Source of the DNA: Pseudomonas reinekei
GTDB lineage: Bacteria; Pseudomonadota; Gammaproteobacteria; Pseudomonadales; Pseudomonadaceae
DNA length: 64,000 bases
Assembly (NCBI RefSeq): GCF_001945365.1
Contig: NZ_MSTQ01000010.1
Span: 62,001 to 126,000 of the forward strand
Direction: 5' to 3'
Positions 1 to 10,541 of the stretch are shown piece after piece. Position numbers and translations under genes: made by a program. The notes under the pieces were generated by a model. That model made no database searches and was not told the origin of the DNA. It worked only from the letters and a program-made list of their open reading frames with translations. Position 1 is the first letter of the stretch; every line of letters begins with the position of its first letter.

Positions 1-153
1 GTTGCCGCTGAAAATCAGAAAAAGCCGTTGAGTGACAGCAAGATCGCTGGTTTACTGGAGGCACAAGGCATTCAGGTGGCTCGCCGCACCGTCGCCAAGT
101 ACCGCGAATCCCTCGGGATCGCGCCTTCGAGCGAACGCAAGCGGTTGATGTAG
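1..153 (+). CDS. rpoN: RNA polymerase sigma-54 factor RpoN, C-terminal fragment
   Basis: Only the last 50 codons are present; the gene begins before the window. The protein directs RNA polymerase to -24/-12 promoters of nitrogen, motility and carbon-transport genes. The fragment contains the RpoN box [10 protein letters not shown], the family hallmark that reads the -24 element, and ends in ERKRLM followed by TAG. Its neighbours (hpf, ptsN, rapZ, ptsO) form the standard cluster behind rpoN in gammaproteobacteria, which supports the call. Nothing unusual is visible in the part shown. Confidence 0.95.
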   Translation, partial: VAAENQKKPLSDSKIAGLLEAQGIQVARRTVAKYRESLGIAPSSERKRLM

Positions 154-227
154 AGCCACGCCACAGCGTTCCAGTGGCAGATCATCTGATCTGCCGCTTT
201 ATGCACTGGCAACGAAGGAGAAGCTGT

Positions 228-536
228 ATGCAAGTCAACATCAGTGGACACCAACTGGAAGTGACCGAACCTCTTCGCACCTACATCGGCGAAAAACTCG
301 AACGATTAGAGAGGCATTTCGACAAGATCACCAACGTGCAGGTCACGATGACGGTCGAAAAGCTCAAGCAGAAAATCGAAGCCACGCTGCATATTCCCGG
401 CAATGAAGTGGTCGCCAACGCGGAACATACCGATATGTACGCGGCGATCGACGCCTTGACCGACAAGCTGGATAAACAACTCAAAAAGCATAAGGAAAAG
501 ACCCAGAGCCTCCTCCAGGGCGCGACCGGTCGTTAA
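228..536 (+). CDS. hpf: Ribosome hibernation promoting factor (short HPF/YhbH)
   Basis: A 102-residue cytoplasmic protein that binds the 30S decoding region and promotes inactive 100S ribosome dimers in stationary phase. The start MQVNISGHQLEV is chosen because it is preceded by AAGGAG at a good distance and matches the family start. An in-frame ATG 54 nt upstream would add residues outside the fold and lacks a ribosome site. The length fits the short HPF/YfiA class, not the long form with a dimerization tail. It lies 74 nt after rpoN, probably in the same operon. Confidence 0.93.
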   Translation: MQVNISGHQLEVTEPLRTYIGEKLERLERHFDKITNVQVTMTVEKLKQKIEATLHIPGNEVVANAEHTDMYAAIDALTDKLDKQLKKHKEKTQSLLQGATGR

Positions 537-548
537 CACTCCCTACCC

Positions 549-1013
549 ATGATCCGACTTGAAAGCATCCTGACCCCCGGCCGTTCCCTGGTGAACGTGC
601 CGGGCGGCAGTAAAAAGAAAGCCCTCGAGCAAATTGCCAACCTCATCCATCGCGAAGTGCCGGATCTGGCCATGCAGGATGTCTTCGAGAGCCTGGTCGC
701 CCGTGAAAAACTCGGTTCAACCGGTTTTGGCAACGGTATCGCCATCCCCCACTGCCGTCTCAAGGGCTGTACTTCACCCATCAGTGCCTTGATGCACCTT
801 GACGCCCCTATCGATTTCGATGCCATCGACGGCGCACCGGTTGACCTGCTGTTCGTTCTGCTGGTCCCGGAAGCTGCTACCGATGCGCACCTGGAACTGC
901 TTCGTCAGATCGCCAGCATGCTTGATCGCAAGGAAGTGCGCGAAAAGCTGCGCAGCGCGCCGAGCAATGAAGCCTTGTATCAGGTTGTCCTGGACGAGCA
1001 AAACGGGCATTAA
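549..1013 (+). CDS. ptsN: Nitrogen regulatory PTS enzyme IIA (EIIA-Ntr)
   Basis: A 154-residue phosphocarrier of the nitrogen PTS. It accepts phosphate from NPr and acts as a regulator of potassium transport, carbon/nitrogen balance and, in Pseudomonas, catabolite control. The phosphorylated histidine is His68 in GIAIPHCR, the EIIA fructose/mannitol-type signature. It starts 12 nt after hpf without an obvious purine-rich ribosome site, so translation may be coupled to hpf. It is followed 2 nt later by rapZ. Confidence 0.95.
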   Translation: MIRLESILTPGRSLVNVPGGSKKKALEQIANLIHREVPDLAMQDVFESLVAREKLGSTGFGNGIAIPHCRLKGCTSPISALMHLDAPIDFDAIDGAPVDLLFVLLVPEAATDAHLELLRQIASMLDRKEVREKLRSAPSNEALYQVVLDEQNGH

Positions 1014-1015
1014 TC

Positions 1016-1873
1016 ATGCGTTTGATCATCGTCAGCGGCCGCTCCGGCTCAGGTAAAAGTACCGCCCTCGATGTACTCGAGGACAACGGCTATTACTGCA
1101 TCGACAACCTGCCTGCCGGGTTACTGCCAGAACTGGCCGAGCGCGCACTGATCCACACCGAACTGGCACAACCGCTGGTTGCCGTGTCCATCGATGCGCG
1201 CAACCTGCCGAGTCACCTGTCGCGGTTTCCGGAGCTGCTTGAAGAAGTCCGCAGCCGGCACATCCAGTGCGATGTCCTGTACCTCGATGCCGACGAAGAA
1301 ACCCTGCTCAAGCGCTTTTCGGAAACCCGCCGTCGTCACCCGTTGAGCAGTGCCAATCGTTCGTTGGCCGAAGCCATCAATGACGAAACGAGCCTGCTCG
1401 GGCCCATTGCCGATCTTGCCGACCTCAAAGTCAACACCACCCACCTGAACCTGTATCAGCTGCGCGATACGATCAAGCTGCGCCTGCTGAACCAGCCGGA
1501 ACCCGGCACGGCATTCTTGGTGGAGTCTTTCGGTTTCAAGCGTGGCATGCCGGTAGACGCCGACCTGGTGTTCGACGTGCGCTGCCTGCCTAACCCCTAC
1601 TGGAAGCCGGAACTGCGCGAGCAGTCCGGTCTTGATCAACCGGTGGCCGAGTACCTGGCGGCACAGCCGGATGTCGAGGAGATGTTCCAGGACATTTCCG
1701 CGTACCTGCTCAAATGGTTACCGCGTTTTGCGGCCAGTAACCGCGCTTATGTCACTATCGCCATCGGTTGCACCGGCGGGCATCACCGCTCCGTCTACCT
1801 GACCGAACGCCTGGGCAAGACCCTGCAACAATCCCTGAAGAACGTCCAGGTTCGCCACCGCGACCTCAGCTAA
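1016..1873 (+). CDS. rapZ: RNase adapter protein / nucleotide-binding RapZ
   Basis: A 285-residue P-loop protein. In Escherichia coli it delivers the sRNA GlmZ to RNase E and so tunes GlmS and amino-sugar supply. The N-terminal domain has Walker A GRSGSGKS at residues 8-15 and an acidic strand DVLYLDAD at 86-93. The C-terminal domain carries the conserved GCTGGHHRS motif at 251-259. It is in the rpoN-ptsO operon as usual. Whether the GlmZ circuit exists in Pseudomonas is not shown by this sequence, so the RNA adapter role here is inferred from the family. Confidence 0.93.
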   Translation: MRLIIVSGRSGSGKSTALDVLEDNGYYCIDNLPAGLLPELAERALIHTELAQPLVAVSIDARNLPSHLSRFPELLEEVRSRHIQCDVLYLDADEETLLKRFSETRRRHPLSSANRSLAEAINDETSLLGPIADLADLKVNTTHLNLYQLRDTIKLRLLNQPEPGTAFLVESFGFKRGMPVDADLVFDVRCLPNPYWKPELREQSGLDQPVAEYLAAQPDVEEMFQDISAYLLKWLPRFAASNRAYVTIAIGCTGGHHRSVYLTERLGKTLQQSLKNVQVRHRDLS

Positions 1874-1888
1874 AGGATTCACATCGCG

Positions 1889-2164
1889 ATGCCTGCTCTG
1901 GAAATCGAAATCATCAACAAGCTGGGCCTGCACGCCCGGGCATCTGCAAAATTCGTCGGGGTCGCCGGTGAGTTCAAGGATTGCACGATCAGAGTAGGAC
2001 GCACCCCGGAATCCACTGTCGATGGCAAAAGCATCATGGCAATGATGATGCTCGCTGCGGGCAAGGGCACCAAAATTTACATCAGCACCGAAGGCGAAGA
2101 CGCGCAACGGGCGCTGGATGCGTTGAAAGACTTGATCAACCGCTATTTCGACGAAGGCGAGTAA
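1889..2164 (+). CDS. ptsO: Nitrogen PTS phosphocarrier NPr (HPr-like)
   Basis: A 91-residue HPr-family protein that passes phosphate from EI-Ntr (PtsP) to EIIA-Ntr (PtsN). The phosphorylation site is His15 in LGLHARASAKF. The serine region around Ser48 (DGKSIM) matches the HPr fold. It closes the rpoN-hpf-ptsN-rapZ-ptsO run and is followed by a strong bidirectional terminator. No EI gene is in this window, so the donor PtsP must be encoded elsewhere. Confidence 0.94.
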   Translation: MPALEIEIINKLGLHARASAKFVGVAGEFKDCTIRVGRTPESTVDGKSIMAMMMLAAGKGTKIYISTEGEDAQRALDALKDLINRYFDEGE

Positions 2165-2200
2165 ACGCCAATCCAGACCCAACCCGCTCAGTACCCCCCA

Positions 2201-2241
2201 AAAAAAAGGCGCGCCACCCAATCAGGTGGCGCGCCTTTTTT
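2201..2241. terminator. Bidirectional intrinsic terminator between ptsO and pmbA
   Basis: A GC-rich stem GGCGCGCCACC / GGTGGCGCGCC with a short loop is flanked by an A run on one side and a T run on the other, so it can terminate both converging genes (ptsO on plus, pmbA on minus). Confidence 0.92.
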
Positions 2242-2254
2242 GTGGCGAACGAGT

Positions 2255-3601
2255 TTAGCTGCCCGCCACCGTCATCCGCTCGATCAGCACAGAACCCGTG
2301 CGAATGTTGCTGCGCAGCTCAAGGTCATTACCCACGGCAACGATCTGCTTGAACATGTCGCGCATGTTGCCGGCGATGGTCACTTCCTGAACCGCGAACT
2401 GGATTTCACCGTTCTCGACCCAGTAACCCGCCGCACCCCGCGAGTAATCGCCCGTCACCATGTTCAGGCCTTGGCCCATCAGTTCGGTGACCAACAGGCC
2501 ACGGCCCATACGCCGCAATAACGCCGCCTGATCTTCATCGCCATGGGTGACGAACAGGTTATGCACGCCACCGGCGTTCGCGGTGCTCGGCATGCCCAGT
2601 TTACGGCCGGAATAGGTGCCAAGGATGTAGGAGACCAGCTCGCCTTTCTCGACAAACGGCTTGGCATAGGTTGCCAGACCATCGCCATCGAATGCGGCAC
2701 TGCCCATGGCGCGCATCAAGTGCGGACGCTCATCGATGGTCAGCCATTCCGGAAACAGCTTCTGCCCCAGAGTGCCTTCGAGGAACGACGATTTGCGATA
2801 CAGACTGCCGCCGGAAATCGCCGACAGGAAACTGCCGAACAAGCCACCGGCCAGTTCCGCCGAAAACAGTACCGGCACTTCACAGGTTGGCACCGGACGC
2901 GCACCCAGGCGGCTCGCCGCGCGCTGTGCAGCGCGCTGACCGATGCTGACCGGGTCGGCCAGCAGATTGCCTTGGCGGTTTACGTCGTACCAGTAATCGC
3001 GTTGCATCTGGCCATCGGCCTCGGCGATCATCACACAGCTCAGGCTGTGTCGCGTCGACGCATAACCACCGACAAAACCGTGGCTGTTGCCATACACACG
3101 GCAGCCCTGATGCGTGCTCAGTGTGGTGCCGTCGGCGTTCTTGATTCGGCTGTCGGCGGCAAAGGCTGCAGCTTCGCAAGCCAGCGCCTGCTCGATGGCT
3201 TGTTCAGGGGAGATATCCCATTGGTGGAACAGGTCGAAATCCTGCACGTCACGCGCCATCAGCGCAGCGTCAGCCAGGCCAGACGCGTCATCTTCAGAGG
3301 TGTGCTTGGCAATGGCCAGCGCCGCCGCGACGGTTTCGCGAATCGCGTCCGGGCCACTGGCGGACGTGCTGGCCGAGCCTTTGCGCTGGCCGACGTACAA
3401 AGTGATGCCAAAACCCTGGTCACGATTGAATTCAACGGTTTCGACTTCACGCTGGCGCACCGTGGTCGACAGGCCCTGCTCCAGGGACACCGCCACTTCA
3501 CAGGCACTGGCGCCCTGGCGCCTGGCTTCAGCGATGATCTGCTCGACTTGCTCCTGCAGTGCCGGCAACGCTTGTGGGCCGACGCTTTCAACTGCACTCA
3601 T
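2255..3601 (-). CDS. pmbA: TldE/PmbA metalloprotease-related protein
   Basis: A 448-residue partner of TldD. The TldD/TldE heterodimer degrades unfolded peptides, matures microcin B17 and acts on the CcdA antitoxin in E. coli. I chose the ATG at 3601 because GGAG lies six bases upstream; an in-frame GTG four codons earlier has no such site. As expected for TldE, no HExxxH motif is present; the active metal site is in TldD. It is divergent from darP with about 108 nt between them, and tldD is encoded a little further along, so both partners are in the same neighbourhood. Confidence 0.94.
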   Translation of the reverse strand: MSAVESVGPQALPALQEQVEQIIAEARRQGASACEVAVSLEQGLSTTVRQREVETVEFNRDQGFGITLYVGQRKGSASTSASGPDAIRETVAAALAIAKHTSEDDASGLADAALMARDVQDFDLFHQWDISPEQAIEQALACEAAAFAADSRIKNADGTTLSTHQGCRVYGNSHGFVGGYASTRHSLSCVMIAEADGQMQRDYWYDVNRQGNLLADPVSIGQRAAQRAASRLGARPVPTCEVPVLFSAELAGGLFGSFLSAISGGSLYRKSSFLEGTLGQKLFPEWLTIDERPHLMRAMGSAAFDGDGLATYAKPFVEKGELVSYILGTYSGRKLGMPSTANAGGVHNLFVTHGDEDQAALLRRMGRGLLVTELMGQGLNMVTGDYSRGAAGYWVENGEIQFAVQEVTIAGNMRDMFKQIVAVGNDLELRSNIRTGSVLIERMTVAGS

Positions 3602-3709
3602 GCTGTTCTCCACTCAAATTCTGCTTTCGGTAACGGTCATCGAGCGACCGGGCCGGACAAGCGGCCCCCGACTGGTTATCATGGCGGCGTTTCTTTGCGG
3701 ACGGCCACC

Positions 3710-4234
3710 ATGGTTGATTCTTACGACGACTCCCTCGATACGGGAGAAAAAAGCAAATCCCAGGTTAAACGCGAGCTGCATGCTCTGGTTGACCTTGGCG
3801 AGCGCCTTACAACACTCAAGCCTGACTTGCTGGCAAAACTGCCCTTGACCGACGCCTTGCGCCGGGCCTTGGCCGATGCGCCCAAGCACACCGCGAACAT
3901 CGCGCGTAAACGGCACCTTCAGTTCATCGGCAAACTGATGCGCGATCAGGACACTGACGCGATTCTGGTTCTGCTCGATCAACTCGATGCCTCCACTCGC
4001 CAGTACAACGAACGCTTCCATAACCTGGAGCGCTGGCGCGATCGCCTGATTGCCGGCGACGATGCCACTCTGGAAAAATTCGTCGTCGACTACCCGGACG
4101 CGGACCGCCAGCAATTGCGCTCCCTGATCCGTCAGGCCCAGCACGAGCTTGCGCAAAACAAGCCTCCTGCTTCCAGCCGTAAAATCTTCAAGTACATCCG
4201 TGAGCTGGACGAGACTCAACGCGGTCTGCGTTAA
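3710..4234 (+). CDS. darP: Ribosome biogenesis protein DarP / YjgA (DUF615)
   Basis: A 174-residue charged, mainly helical cytoplasmic protein of the YjgA family, which associates with late 50S precursors and helps ribosome assembly in E. coli. The start at [10 protein letters not shown] fits the family. The N-terminal part is acidic ([18 protein letters not shown]) and the C-terminus ends [15 protein letters not shown], typical of the family. It sits between the two members of the TldD/E pair on the opposite strand, a conserved arrangement in pseudomonads as far as I recall. Confidence 0.9.
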   Translation: MVDSYDDSLDTGEKSKSQVKRELHALVDLGERLTTLKPDLLAKLPLTDALRRALADAPKHTANIARKRHLQFIGKLMRDQDTDAILVLLDQLDASTRQYNERFHNLERWRDRLIAGDDATLEKFVVDYPDADRQQLRSLIRQAQHELAQNKPPASSRKIFKYIRELDETQRGLR

Positions 4235-4242
4235 ATCTCTGA

Positions 4243-4271
4243 CCGGGTGAGTCGCCAGGCGACTCACCCGG
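4243..4271. terminator. Inverted repeat between convergent darP and tldD
   Basis: A perfect 12-bp stem CCGGGTGAGTCG / CGACTCACCCGG with a 5-nt loop lies just after the darP stop and just before the tldD stop. There is no T run on either side, so it may act as a weak terminator or an mRNA end-protecting hairpin. Confidence 0.6.
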
Positions 4272-4282
4272 AGCTTCACGTC

Positions 4283-5725
4283 TTACGCCCCCGTGCCACC
4301 CACGGTGATCGCATCAATCTTCAGCGTTGGCTGGCCGACACCCACCGGCACCGACTGCCCATCCTTGCCACACGTCCCCACACCACTGTCCAGCGCCAGG
4401 TCGTTACCGACCATCGACACTTTGCTCATGGCTTCCGGGCCATTGCCGATCAGGGTCGCGCCTTTGACCGGTGCAGTGATCTTGCCGTCTTCGATCAGGT
4501 ACGCCTCGCTGGTGGAGAACACGAACTTGCCGCTGGTGATGTCCACCTGCCCGCCGCCGAGGTTGGCGCAGTAGATGCCGCGCTTCACCGAAGCGATGAT
4601 TTCTTCAGGATCGCTTTCGCCGGCCAGCATGTAGGTGTTGGTCATGCGCGGCATCGGCAGGTGCGCGTAGGATTCGCGGCGACCGTTACCGGTGCGCGCC
4701 ACGCCCATCAGTCGCGCGTTGAGTTTGTCCTGCATATAGCCCTTGAGGACGCCGTTCTCGATCAGCGTGGTGCACTCGGTCGGCGTACCCTCGTCGTCGA
4801 CGCTCAGGGAGCCGCGGCGCCCCGACAGGGTGCCGTCATCGACGATGGTGCACAGGCTGGACGCGACCCTCTCGCCCATGCGCCCGCTGTAGGCCGAACT
4901 GCCCTTGCGGTTGAAATCACCTTCGAGACCGTGACCGACCGCTTCGTGCAGCAGCACGCCGGACCAACCGGAGCCGAGCACCACCGGCAGCGTACCGGCC
5001 GGCGCGGGGATGGCTTCAAGATTGACCAGTGCCTGACGCAGCGCTTCACGGGCATAACCCATGGCGCGGTCTTCGGCGAGGAAGTAACGGTAATCGGTAC
5101 GACCGCCACCACCATGGCCACCACGCTCGCGACGGCCGTTCTGTTCAACGATCACGCTGACGTTGAAACGCACCAGCGGTCGCACGTCCGCCGCCAGACC
5201 GCCATCGGTGGATGCCACCAGAATTCGCTCCCAGACCCCAGCCATGCTCACGGTCACTTGCTGAATACGTGGGTCGAGGGCGCGTGTCGCGGCATCGATG
5301 CGCTTGAGCAGGTCGACCTTTTCGGCGCGGGTCAGCACTTCCAGCGGATTGTCCGGCCCGTAAAGCTGAGCGACGTCCTGGGTGGTGAACGCTTGCACGG
5401 TGCCGTTCTGTCCTGCCCGGGAGATCGAACGGGCAGCACGGGCCGCCGCGCCCAAGGCTTCCAGAGTGATCGCGTTGCTGTAGGCAAAACCGGTTTTCTC
5501 TCCCGATTGCGCACGCACGCCTACGCCCTGGTCGAGGTTGAAGCTGCCTTCCTTGACGATGCCGTCTTCCAGCGCCCAGGACTCGGATATCTGGCCCTGA
5601 AAATACAGGTCGGCGGCATCGATGCCCGGGCCGGCCAGGTCGCCGAGTACGCCTTGCAGGCTTTCGATCGTTACGCCGCCAGGCGCCAGGAGGTGTTCAC
5701 TGACTGAGGACAACAACTCGCTCAT
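4283..5725 (-). CDS. tldD: Metalloprotease TldD
   Basis: A 480-residue zinc metalloprotease subunit that works with PmbA/TldE on unstructured peptides. The metal motif HEAVGH (HExxxH) is at residues 260-265, and the C-terminal VGTCGKDGQ segment that carries the family's conserved cysteine is present. Its length matches E. coli TldD (481). It is followed upstream on the same strand by the nitrilase gene and yhdP, consistent with one long minus-strand transcription unit. Confidence 0.96.
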   Translation of the reverse strand: MSELLSSVSEHLLAPGGVTIESLQGVLGDLAGPGIDAADLYFQGQISESWALEDGIVKEGSFNLDQGVGVRAQSGEKTGFAYSNAITLEALGAAARAARSISRAGQNGTVQAFTTQDVAQLYGPDNPLEVLTRAEKVDLLKRIDAATRALDPRIQQVTVSMAGVWERILVASTDGGLAADVRPLVRFNVSVIVEQNGRRERGGHGGGGRTDYRYFLAEDRAMGYAREALRQALVNLEAIPAPAGTLPVVLGSGWSGVLLHEAVGHGLEGDFNRKGSSAYSGRMGERVASSLCTIVDDGTLSGRRGSLSVDDEGTPTECTTLIENGVLKGYMQDKLNARLMGVARTGNGRRESYAHLPMPRMTNTYMLAGESDPEEIIASVKRGIYCANLGGGQVDITSGKFVFSTSEAYLIEDGKITAPVKGATLIGNGPEAMSKVSMVGNDLALDSGVGTCGKDGQSVPVGVGQPTLKIDAITVGGTGA

Positions 5726-5743
5726 ATGCTTTACGCCTTAAAT

Positions 5744-6592
5744 TCATCGTTCTGAGGCAGGTCGCTGGGCGCCCTGCGAGAAAAAGCGCCGGTGACTGGA
5801 CACCGGCATCCGCGCCCGGATGGACGTCTGTTCGCTGCTATCGCGTTCGGCCAGCAGCACGGCCTCGCCTTGATCCTGTTGCGCCAGCACCCGGCCCCAC
5901 GGATCGATGATGGCCGCATGACCGAATGTTTCCCGTGGCCCCGGATGCGTTCCACCCTGGGCGGCCGCGAGCACATAACATTGCGTCTCGATGGCCCGTG
6001 CGCGAATCAGCACATCCCAGTGCGCGGCGCCGGTCACCGCAGTAAATGCCGATGGTGCGGTAATCAGTTCCGCACCGGCTGCACGCAGTTCGCTGTACAG
6101 CTCCGGGAAGCGCAAGTCGTAACAGACTGTCAGGCCGACCCGGCCAACCGGCGTGTCCGCCACCACGACCCCACTGCCATAAGCATAGTCATCTGATTCG
6201 CGATAACGGCCACGATTGTCGGCCACGTCGACGTCGAACAGGTGCAGTTTGTCGTAGCGCGCCACCGTTTCGCCCTGGTCATTGACCAGCAACGAGCAGG
6301 CATGCACCTTGGCCGCCGGATGATCCACCGGCGGCAACGGCAAAGTGCCGGCCACTATCCATAACTTGAGGTCGCGCGCAGTCTGTTTCAACCACGGCAG
6401 GATCGGACCTTCGCCCATGGCTTCGGCGCGGCCGATGTCGGCAATGTCGCGGCGCCCCATGGCGGCGAAGTTTTCCGGCAGCACGGCAAGCCTGGCTCCA
6501 CCGGCTGCAGCCTGCTCCAGCAGGCGTCGGGCCTGGGACAGATTGGCCAGCACATCGCTCTGGCTGACCATTTGAATCACCGCAACAGACAT
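5744..6592 (-). CDS. Carbon-nitrogen hydrolase (nitrilase superfamily amidase)
   Basis: A 282-residue cytoplasmic amidase of the nitrilase superfamily. The Glu-Lys-Cys catalytic triad is visible: Glu40 in VLPENF, Lys115 in YDKLHLFDVD, and Cys157 in LTVCYDLRFPE. The sequence is of the Nit1/YbeM class, for which deaminated-glutathione hydrolysis is the known activity of characterised members; the substrate here is an inference. It lies between tldD and yhdP with only 18 and 70 nt gaps, so it is probably co-transcribed with both. Confidence 0.88.
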   Translation of the reverse strand: MSVAVIQMVSQSDVLANLSQARRLLEQAAAGGARLAVLPENFAAMGRRDIADIGRAEAMGEGPILPWLKQTARDLKLWIVAGTLPLPPVDHPAAKVHACSLLVNDQGETVARYDKLHLFDVDVADNRGRYRESDDYAYGSGVVVADTPVGRVGLTVCYDLRFPELYSELRAAGAELITAPSAFTAVTGAAHWDVLIRARAIETQCYVLAAAQGGTHPGPRETFGHAAIIDPWGRVLAQQDQGEAVLLAERDSSEQTSIRARMPVSSHRRFFSQGAQRPASER

Positions 6593-6662
6593 GACGCACT
6601 CCTGAATCGATAGGCGTCCATGCTACTCCATAGGATTGGGGCGTGGCTTTTCAAAAATGAAC

Positions 6663-9600
6663 TCAAAAAGCCTTGTCGAAGCTGATTTTCGGTTCTTTCC
6701 ACGGCCCTTTGACGGTGTACTTCACACTGGCAAAGCGGGCCACGCGGTCACCGATCAACTTGTCGATCAAAAACAGCGCACCACCGATGGCCGGCGCACC
6801 GACGATCAGCGCGGCGATCGGCAGGTTGTTGGTCACCGGCAGGGTCACCATCAGTTTCGCATCGATCTGATCAGCCACCATGTTCAGGGTACCGTCGAGT
6901 TCAATGGTGCTCGACGGGCCGGTCAGGCGGATCGGTTCCTTGGTGACGTACACGCCGTTGGTCGCCGCCAGCAGGCCTTTGACCCGGTCGTAGCTCAGGC
7001 CTTTGCCGAACAGGTCGGAGAAGTCCAGGCGCAAGCGGCGGCCGATAGAATTGAAGTTGAGCAGACCAAACACCCGCAATGCCTGGGCACCGCCTTCGAC
7101 CTCGACAAACTGGCCTTCGTTGAGCGATGCATCCAGGGTGCCCGAGAAGCGCTTGGTGGCTAGCCATGCCGGCGATCCCGGCCAGCGTCCGTCGACATCC
7201 ATATGGAAGTCCTTGCTGGTGACGCTCGGCGCAAAACCCCAGCCCTTGAGTACATCCGCGAGGTTCTTGCCGCTGGCCCGCCCCTTGAAAAAGCTCGTGC
7301 TGGCGCCGGGCGTGCCTTCCCAGCCACCGCTGCCCTGCAACAGAATGCCCTTGAGGCCCATGTCCAGCGAATTGAAAGCGATACCTTTGGCGGTCGGCCG
7401 AATTTTCAATGACCAGCCGCCGACCAGGTCGTTGCCCTGAAACAATTGGTTGATGGTGATATCCAGCGCCGGGATCTTGGTCGGATCGACCGAGGCCAGT
7501 GGATCGGGGGAATTCTCGTCGGCCAGGACCGTCGGATCAGGTGCTGGCAACCGCACGTATTGCAGGTTGACCACGAACGGCGCGGCTTTCGCATCGGGCA
7601 CAGTCGCACTGCCCTTGGCTTGCTGGCTGTCGAGCTGCAAGGCCCAGGCGGACGGCTTGCGCGTCAATTGCACCGAAGCCTGATCCAGCGTGGTGCCCAG
7701 TGCGCTGAGTTTACCGACCTTGAAGTCGGCGCTACTGAGCAATTGCTTGGCACTGCCGCCCGGATCCTGTCCGGCATACTTGTTCACCAGATCCTGCCAT
7801 GGGCCAACATCCAGCTCCGACAGCACGCCACGAATGCGCAGACCTTTAGCACCCGGCAACACCGCATTGCCGTTGCCAAGGAACAACTCGCCACGGCCCT
7901 CGGCAAAGTTGCCCGTCGGTGCGGCAAAGGTGAAATTCGCCAGCTCACCGTAGTTCACCCAGTAGCGCCGTTCCGCGCCTTGCAGGGTCATGCGGAACGT
8001 CGTGTCACGCCCCACATCCGCCGCCATGCCGAAAGGTGCGGGCAGATCGACGGCAACCCCTTTGAGGCTGGAGTTGACCATCAACTGGCTGTCAGCATCA
8101 TCCAGAGTCAGTTGCAGTTGATACGGGATCACGCCACTGACCGGCAACGGCTGGGTCACGCTCAGCCAATCAGTGAGCTTCTTCACTTCAACCTGCCCCG
8201 AGGCCACGACCCGGGTATTGAGCTTGCCTTCACGGCCATCGGCAAAAATCTGCGCGCTCACAGGCTTGTCGAAGGCCCGTGCAGTGATGTTCTGCCCGCT
8301 CAGCCCTTTGGTGCTGTCAAAACGAAAGTCGCCCTTGAGCTGAGTCAGCTCCAGAGGCGGTTCGGGAAGTTTAAGGCGGGCCTTGGCAGTCTTGAAGTCG
8401 ACCAGGATTTTCGGCTGCTCGCCTTTGGCCAGCGGGATATCCAGCTTCAGCTTGCCTTGCAGATCACCCTCGCCTTCCCAGCCGGCAAAGGTCTCGGCCG
8501 TACCGATGGGCGCTTGCTGAAGAATTTTCAGGCCATCGCCCAGGCCACCGGCAAACCCGCCGTCGAGCAACAGATGGGAGCTCTGCCCCTGAGGCACGTG
8601 GGGAATGTTCACGTAAATCTCGCTGACCTGGGTGTCGAGCAACTGGCCCTTGCTGGCCAGGATACGCACGCCGCTGTCTTCGACAAACACATCACCGGTA
8701 ACCCCGCTGACGTGCGGCCAACCCGGCTGGAACGCCAGTTCGGCATCGTGAACCTTGAAAAACAGGCTGATGCTGCGGTCGGCATCGGCGGCACCATGGT
8801 TGAGCGAGCCTTGATACTGGAAGAAGCCTTGATCCACCGCGCCTTTGAGAATCGCCGTGCGCAGCCATTCGTCCAGCGCCGGGCTGAGGACCGTTGGCAG
8901 GTACTTGGCGGTGTAACGGCCGTCGCCGTCGACCAGGCCGACCCGCAGGTCCATGTAGTCTTCCTGGGTGTGATCGAAATGCAGGCGAATCAGGAAGTCG
9001 CCGGCAATCTTGCCCTCTTCACCCAACACTTTCAGGTAGGGCGCGATCAGGGTGAAACCGTCTTTGTCGAGTTTCCAGGTCAGGCGGGCGTTGGCCTGGA
9101 TGTACTGCCATGGCTTGGCGAAAATCGGGTCCAGGTGCAGCATGAAATCCTTGCTGTCCATGCGCAGCTCGCCGTGCCCCAGGTCACCGCTGATGCTGCC
9201 CGTGACATTTCGTGCCGCCGGAGCGCCGTGATAAGCGTCGAAACCGACCTGATCGAGGTTGGCCGCGAAGCTGAACTTGCTGTCGTCGGTGGCATTGGGA
9301 CGCAGGTCGACCAGCACATTGCGCAGCCCTCCTGTCACCTTGAGCCGGTCGACCACCGTAGCAAAGCCTTGCGGCAAAGGCGCCAGGGCATTGAGCAACG
9401 GCGTCAGCGGGGTCAGGTCGAGGCGGTCTGCCTGCAGGTGCCAGCGTTCTTCAGACTTGTCGGAGGCGGCGGTTTGCTGGAGCTGCAGATGCGTCTCCCA
9501 GCGATGCTCGCCAAAGTTCATGGCCAGCGAGTCCAGCGTCACCTGCATGCCTTTGGCGTTGCGCTGGAAGTAACCGTTGAGCGCCAGGTTGCTGATCTTG

Positions 9601-10466
9601 ATCGGTTTGCGCTCGGCGTAAGCGCCATTGAGTTGCGGTGCATTCAGGCGCACCGCCGCACTCTGCAGGGCACCCTGCCCCCAGGTTGCCCAGATCTCGC
9701 CCCCGGCCTTGATCTCGGAAAAATTCCACTGTTGAGTCAGTCGTTCCGGCAGCCACTTCGACCAATCGCTCTGCGGCAGGCTCACGTAAGCCTCTGCTTC
9801 GCCATCCCTCCACTGACTGGCACGGATGCGGGTGCGCAGGCTCATGGCCACCGGCTGTCCGTCGGGCAAGGTCAGGCGGGCATCCAGTCGCTGACGGACG
9901 GCACCGGTTTTCAGACTTGCGCCGACGTAGGTCAGGGTCAGCGGCGACTCGCCAAACGGCTGCAAGGTGACCTGGCTGTCGAGCACCGACAAGCGCTGGA
10001 TCATCTGCATGCGATTGAGCAACTGCTCGGGGTCGAGCGGCTGATCATCCTTGACCGGCAAACCTTCCAGCGCCCATTGACCGTCCTCGCCTTCCTTGAG
10101 GCTGATCTTCAGGCCATTGAGTTCGAGATGGGCGATGCGTACTTCACGGGCCATCAGGCTGGCCCACAGGTCCGGCACCGCACGCACCTTCTCCAGATGC
10201 AGGGCATTGGCGCCGTCACCGACCGTCACATCATGGGCCGACAGAATAGGCGCAAAGCCACTCCAGCTGCCCTCGAGCTCGCCAACTTGCAGCGGCATGC
10301 CCAAAGCCTCGCTGGCTTTGGTTTCGACTTCGGCACGGTATTCGGCCACCAGCGGAGTCAGTTCCCGGCCCAGGCTGACGTACAACGCCATCAACACCAA
10401 AACCAACGCGCACAGGCCCAGACCCCAGCGAGTCAGTGCGGCCAAAATGCGTGTCAGACGCTCCAT
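6663..10466 (-). CDS. yhdP: YhdP family AsmA-like protein (DUF3971), phospholipid transport to the outer membrane
   Basis: A very large protein (1267 residues) with one N-terminal membrane segment (about residues 10-33) and a long beta-rich periplasmic part ending in an AsmA-like C-terminus. E. coli YhdP, TamB and YdbH form bridge-like conduits that move phospholipids to the outer membrane. I chose the ATG at 10466 (MERLTRILAALTRW) because GGGAG lies nine bases upstream; an ATG seven codons earlier has no ribosome site. Gene order rng-yhdP-nitrilase-tldD is the same as in many gammaproteobacteria. Long apparent reading frames on the other strand are codon-bias shadows. Confidence 0.9.
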   Translation of the reverse strand: MERLTRILAALTRWGLGLCALVLVLMALYVSLGRELTPLVAEYRAEVETKASEALGMPLQVGELEGSWSGFAPILSAHDVTVGDGANALHLEKVRAVPDLWASLMAREVRIAHLELNGLKISLKEGEDGQWALEGLPVKDDQPLDPEQLLNRMQMIQRLSVLDSQVTLQPFGESPLTLTYVGASLKTGAVRQRLDARLTLPDGQPVAMSLRTRIRASQWRDGEAEAYVSLPQSDWSKWLPERLTQQWNFSEIKAGGEIWATWGQGALQSAAVRLNAPQLNGAYAERKPIKISNLALNGYFQRNAKGMQVTLDSLAMNFGEHRWETHLQLQQTAASDKSEERWHLQADRLDLTPLTPLLNALAPLPQGFATVVDRLKVTGGLRNVLVDLRPNATDDSKFSFAANLDQVGFDAYHGAPAARNVTGSISGDLGHGELRMDSKDFMLHLDPIFAKPWQYIQANARLTWKLDKDGFTLIAPYLKVLGEEGKIAGDFLIRLHFDHTQEDYMDLRVGLVDGDGRYTAKYLPTVLSPALDEWLRTAILKGAVDQGFFQYQGSLNHGAADADRSISLFFKVHDAELAFQPGWPHVSGVTGDVFVEDSGVRILASKGQLLDTQVSEIYVNIPHVPQGQSSHLLLDGGFAGGLGDGLKILQQAPIGTAETFAGWEGEGDLQGKLKLDIPLAKGEQPKILVDFKTAKARLKLPEPPLELTQLKGDFRFDSTKGLSGQNITARAFDKPVSAQIFADGREGKLNTRVVASGQVEVKKLTDWLSVTQPLPVSGVIPYQLQLTLDDADSQLMVNSSLKGVAVDLPAPFGMAADVGRDTTFRMTLQGAERRYWVNYGELANFTFAAPTGNFAEGRGELFLGNGNAVLPGAKGLRIRGVLSELDVGPWQDLVNKYAGQDPGGSAKQLLSSADFKVGKLSALGTTLDQASVQLTRKPSAWALQLDSQQAKGSATVPDAKAAPFVVNLQYVRLPAPDPTVLADENSPDPLASVDPTKIPALDITINQLFQGNDLVGGWSLKIRPTAKGIAFNSLDMGLKGILLQGSGGWEGTPGASTSFFKGRASGKNLADVLKGWGFAPSVTSKDFHMDVDGRWPGSPAWLATKRFSGTLDASLNEGQFVEVEGGAQALRVFGLLNFNSIGRRLRLDFSDLFGKGLSYDRVKGLLAATNGVYVTKEPIRLTGPSSTIELDGTLNMVADQIDAKLMVTLPVTNNLPIAALIVGAPAIGGALFLIDKLIGDRVARFASVKYTVKGPWKEPKISFDKAF

Positions 10467-10541
10467 GTCAGTTGGCTCCCATGGCAAAAGTTTTGCAAAA
10501 AGCTGAGGCCAGCCATTGTGGAAAAATCAAAACACAGCGAA

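Noticed and set aside
2543-3709. Plus-strand frame running into darP that would extend it by nearly 390 residues
   Set aside because: It lies antisense to pmbA. The family start of darP is the ATG at 3710, and the extension has no homology-like motifs.
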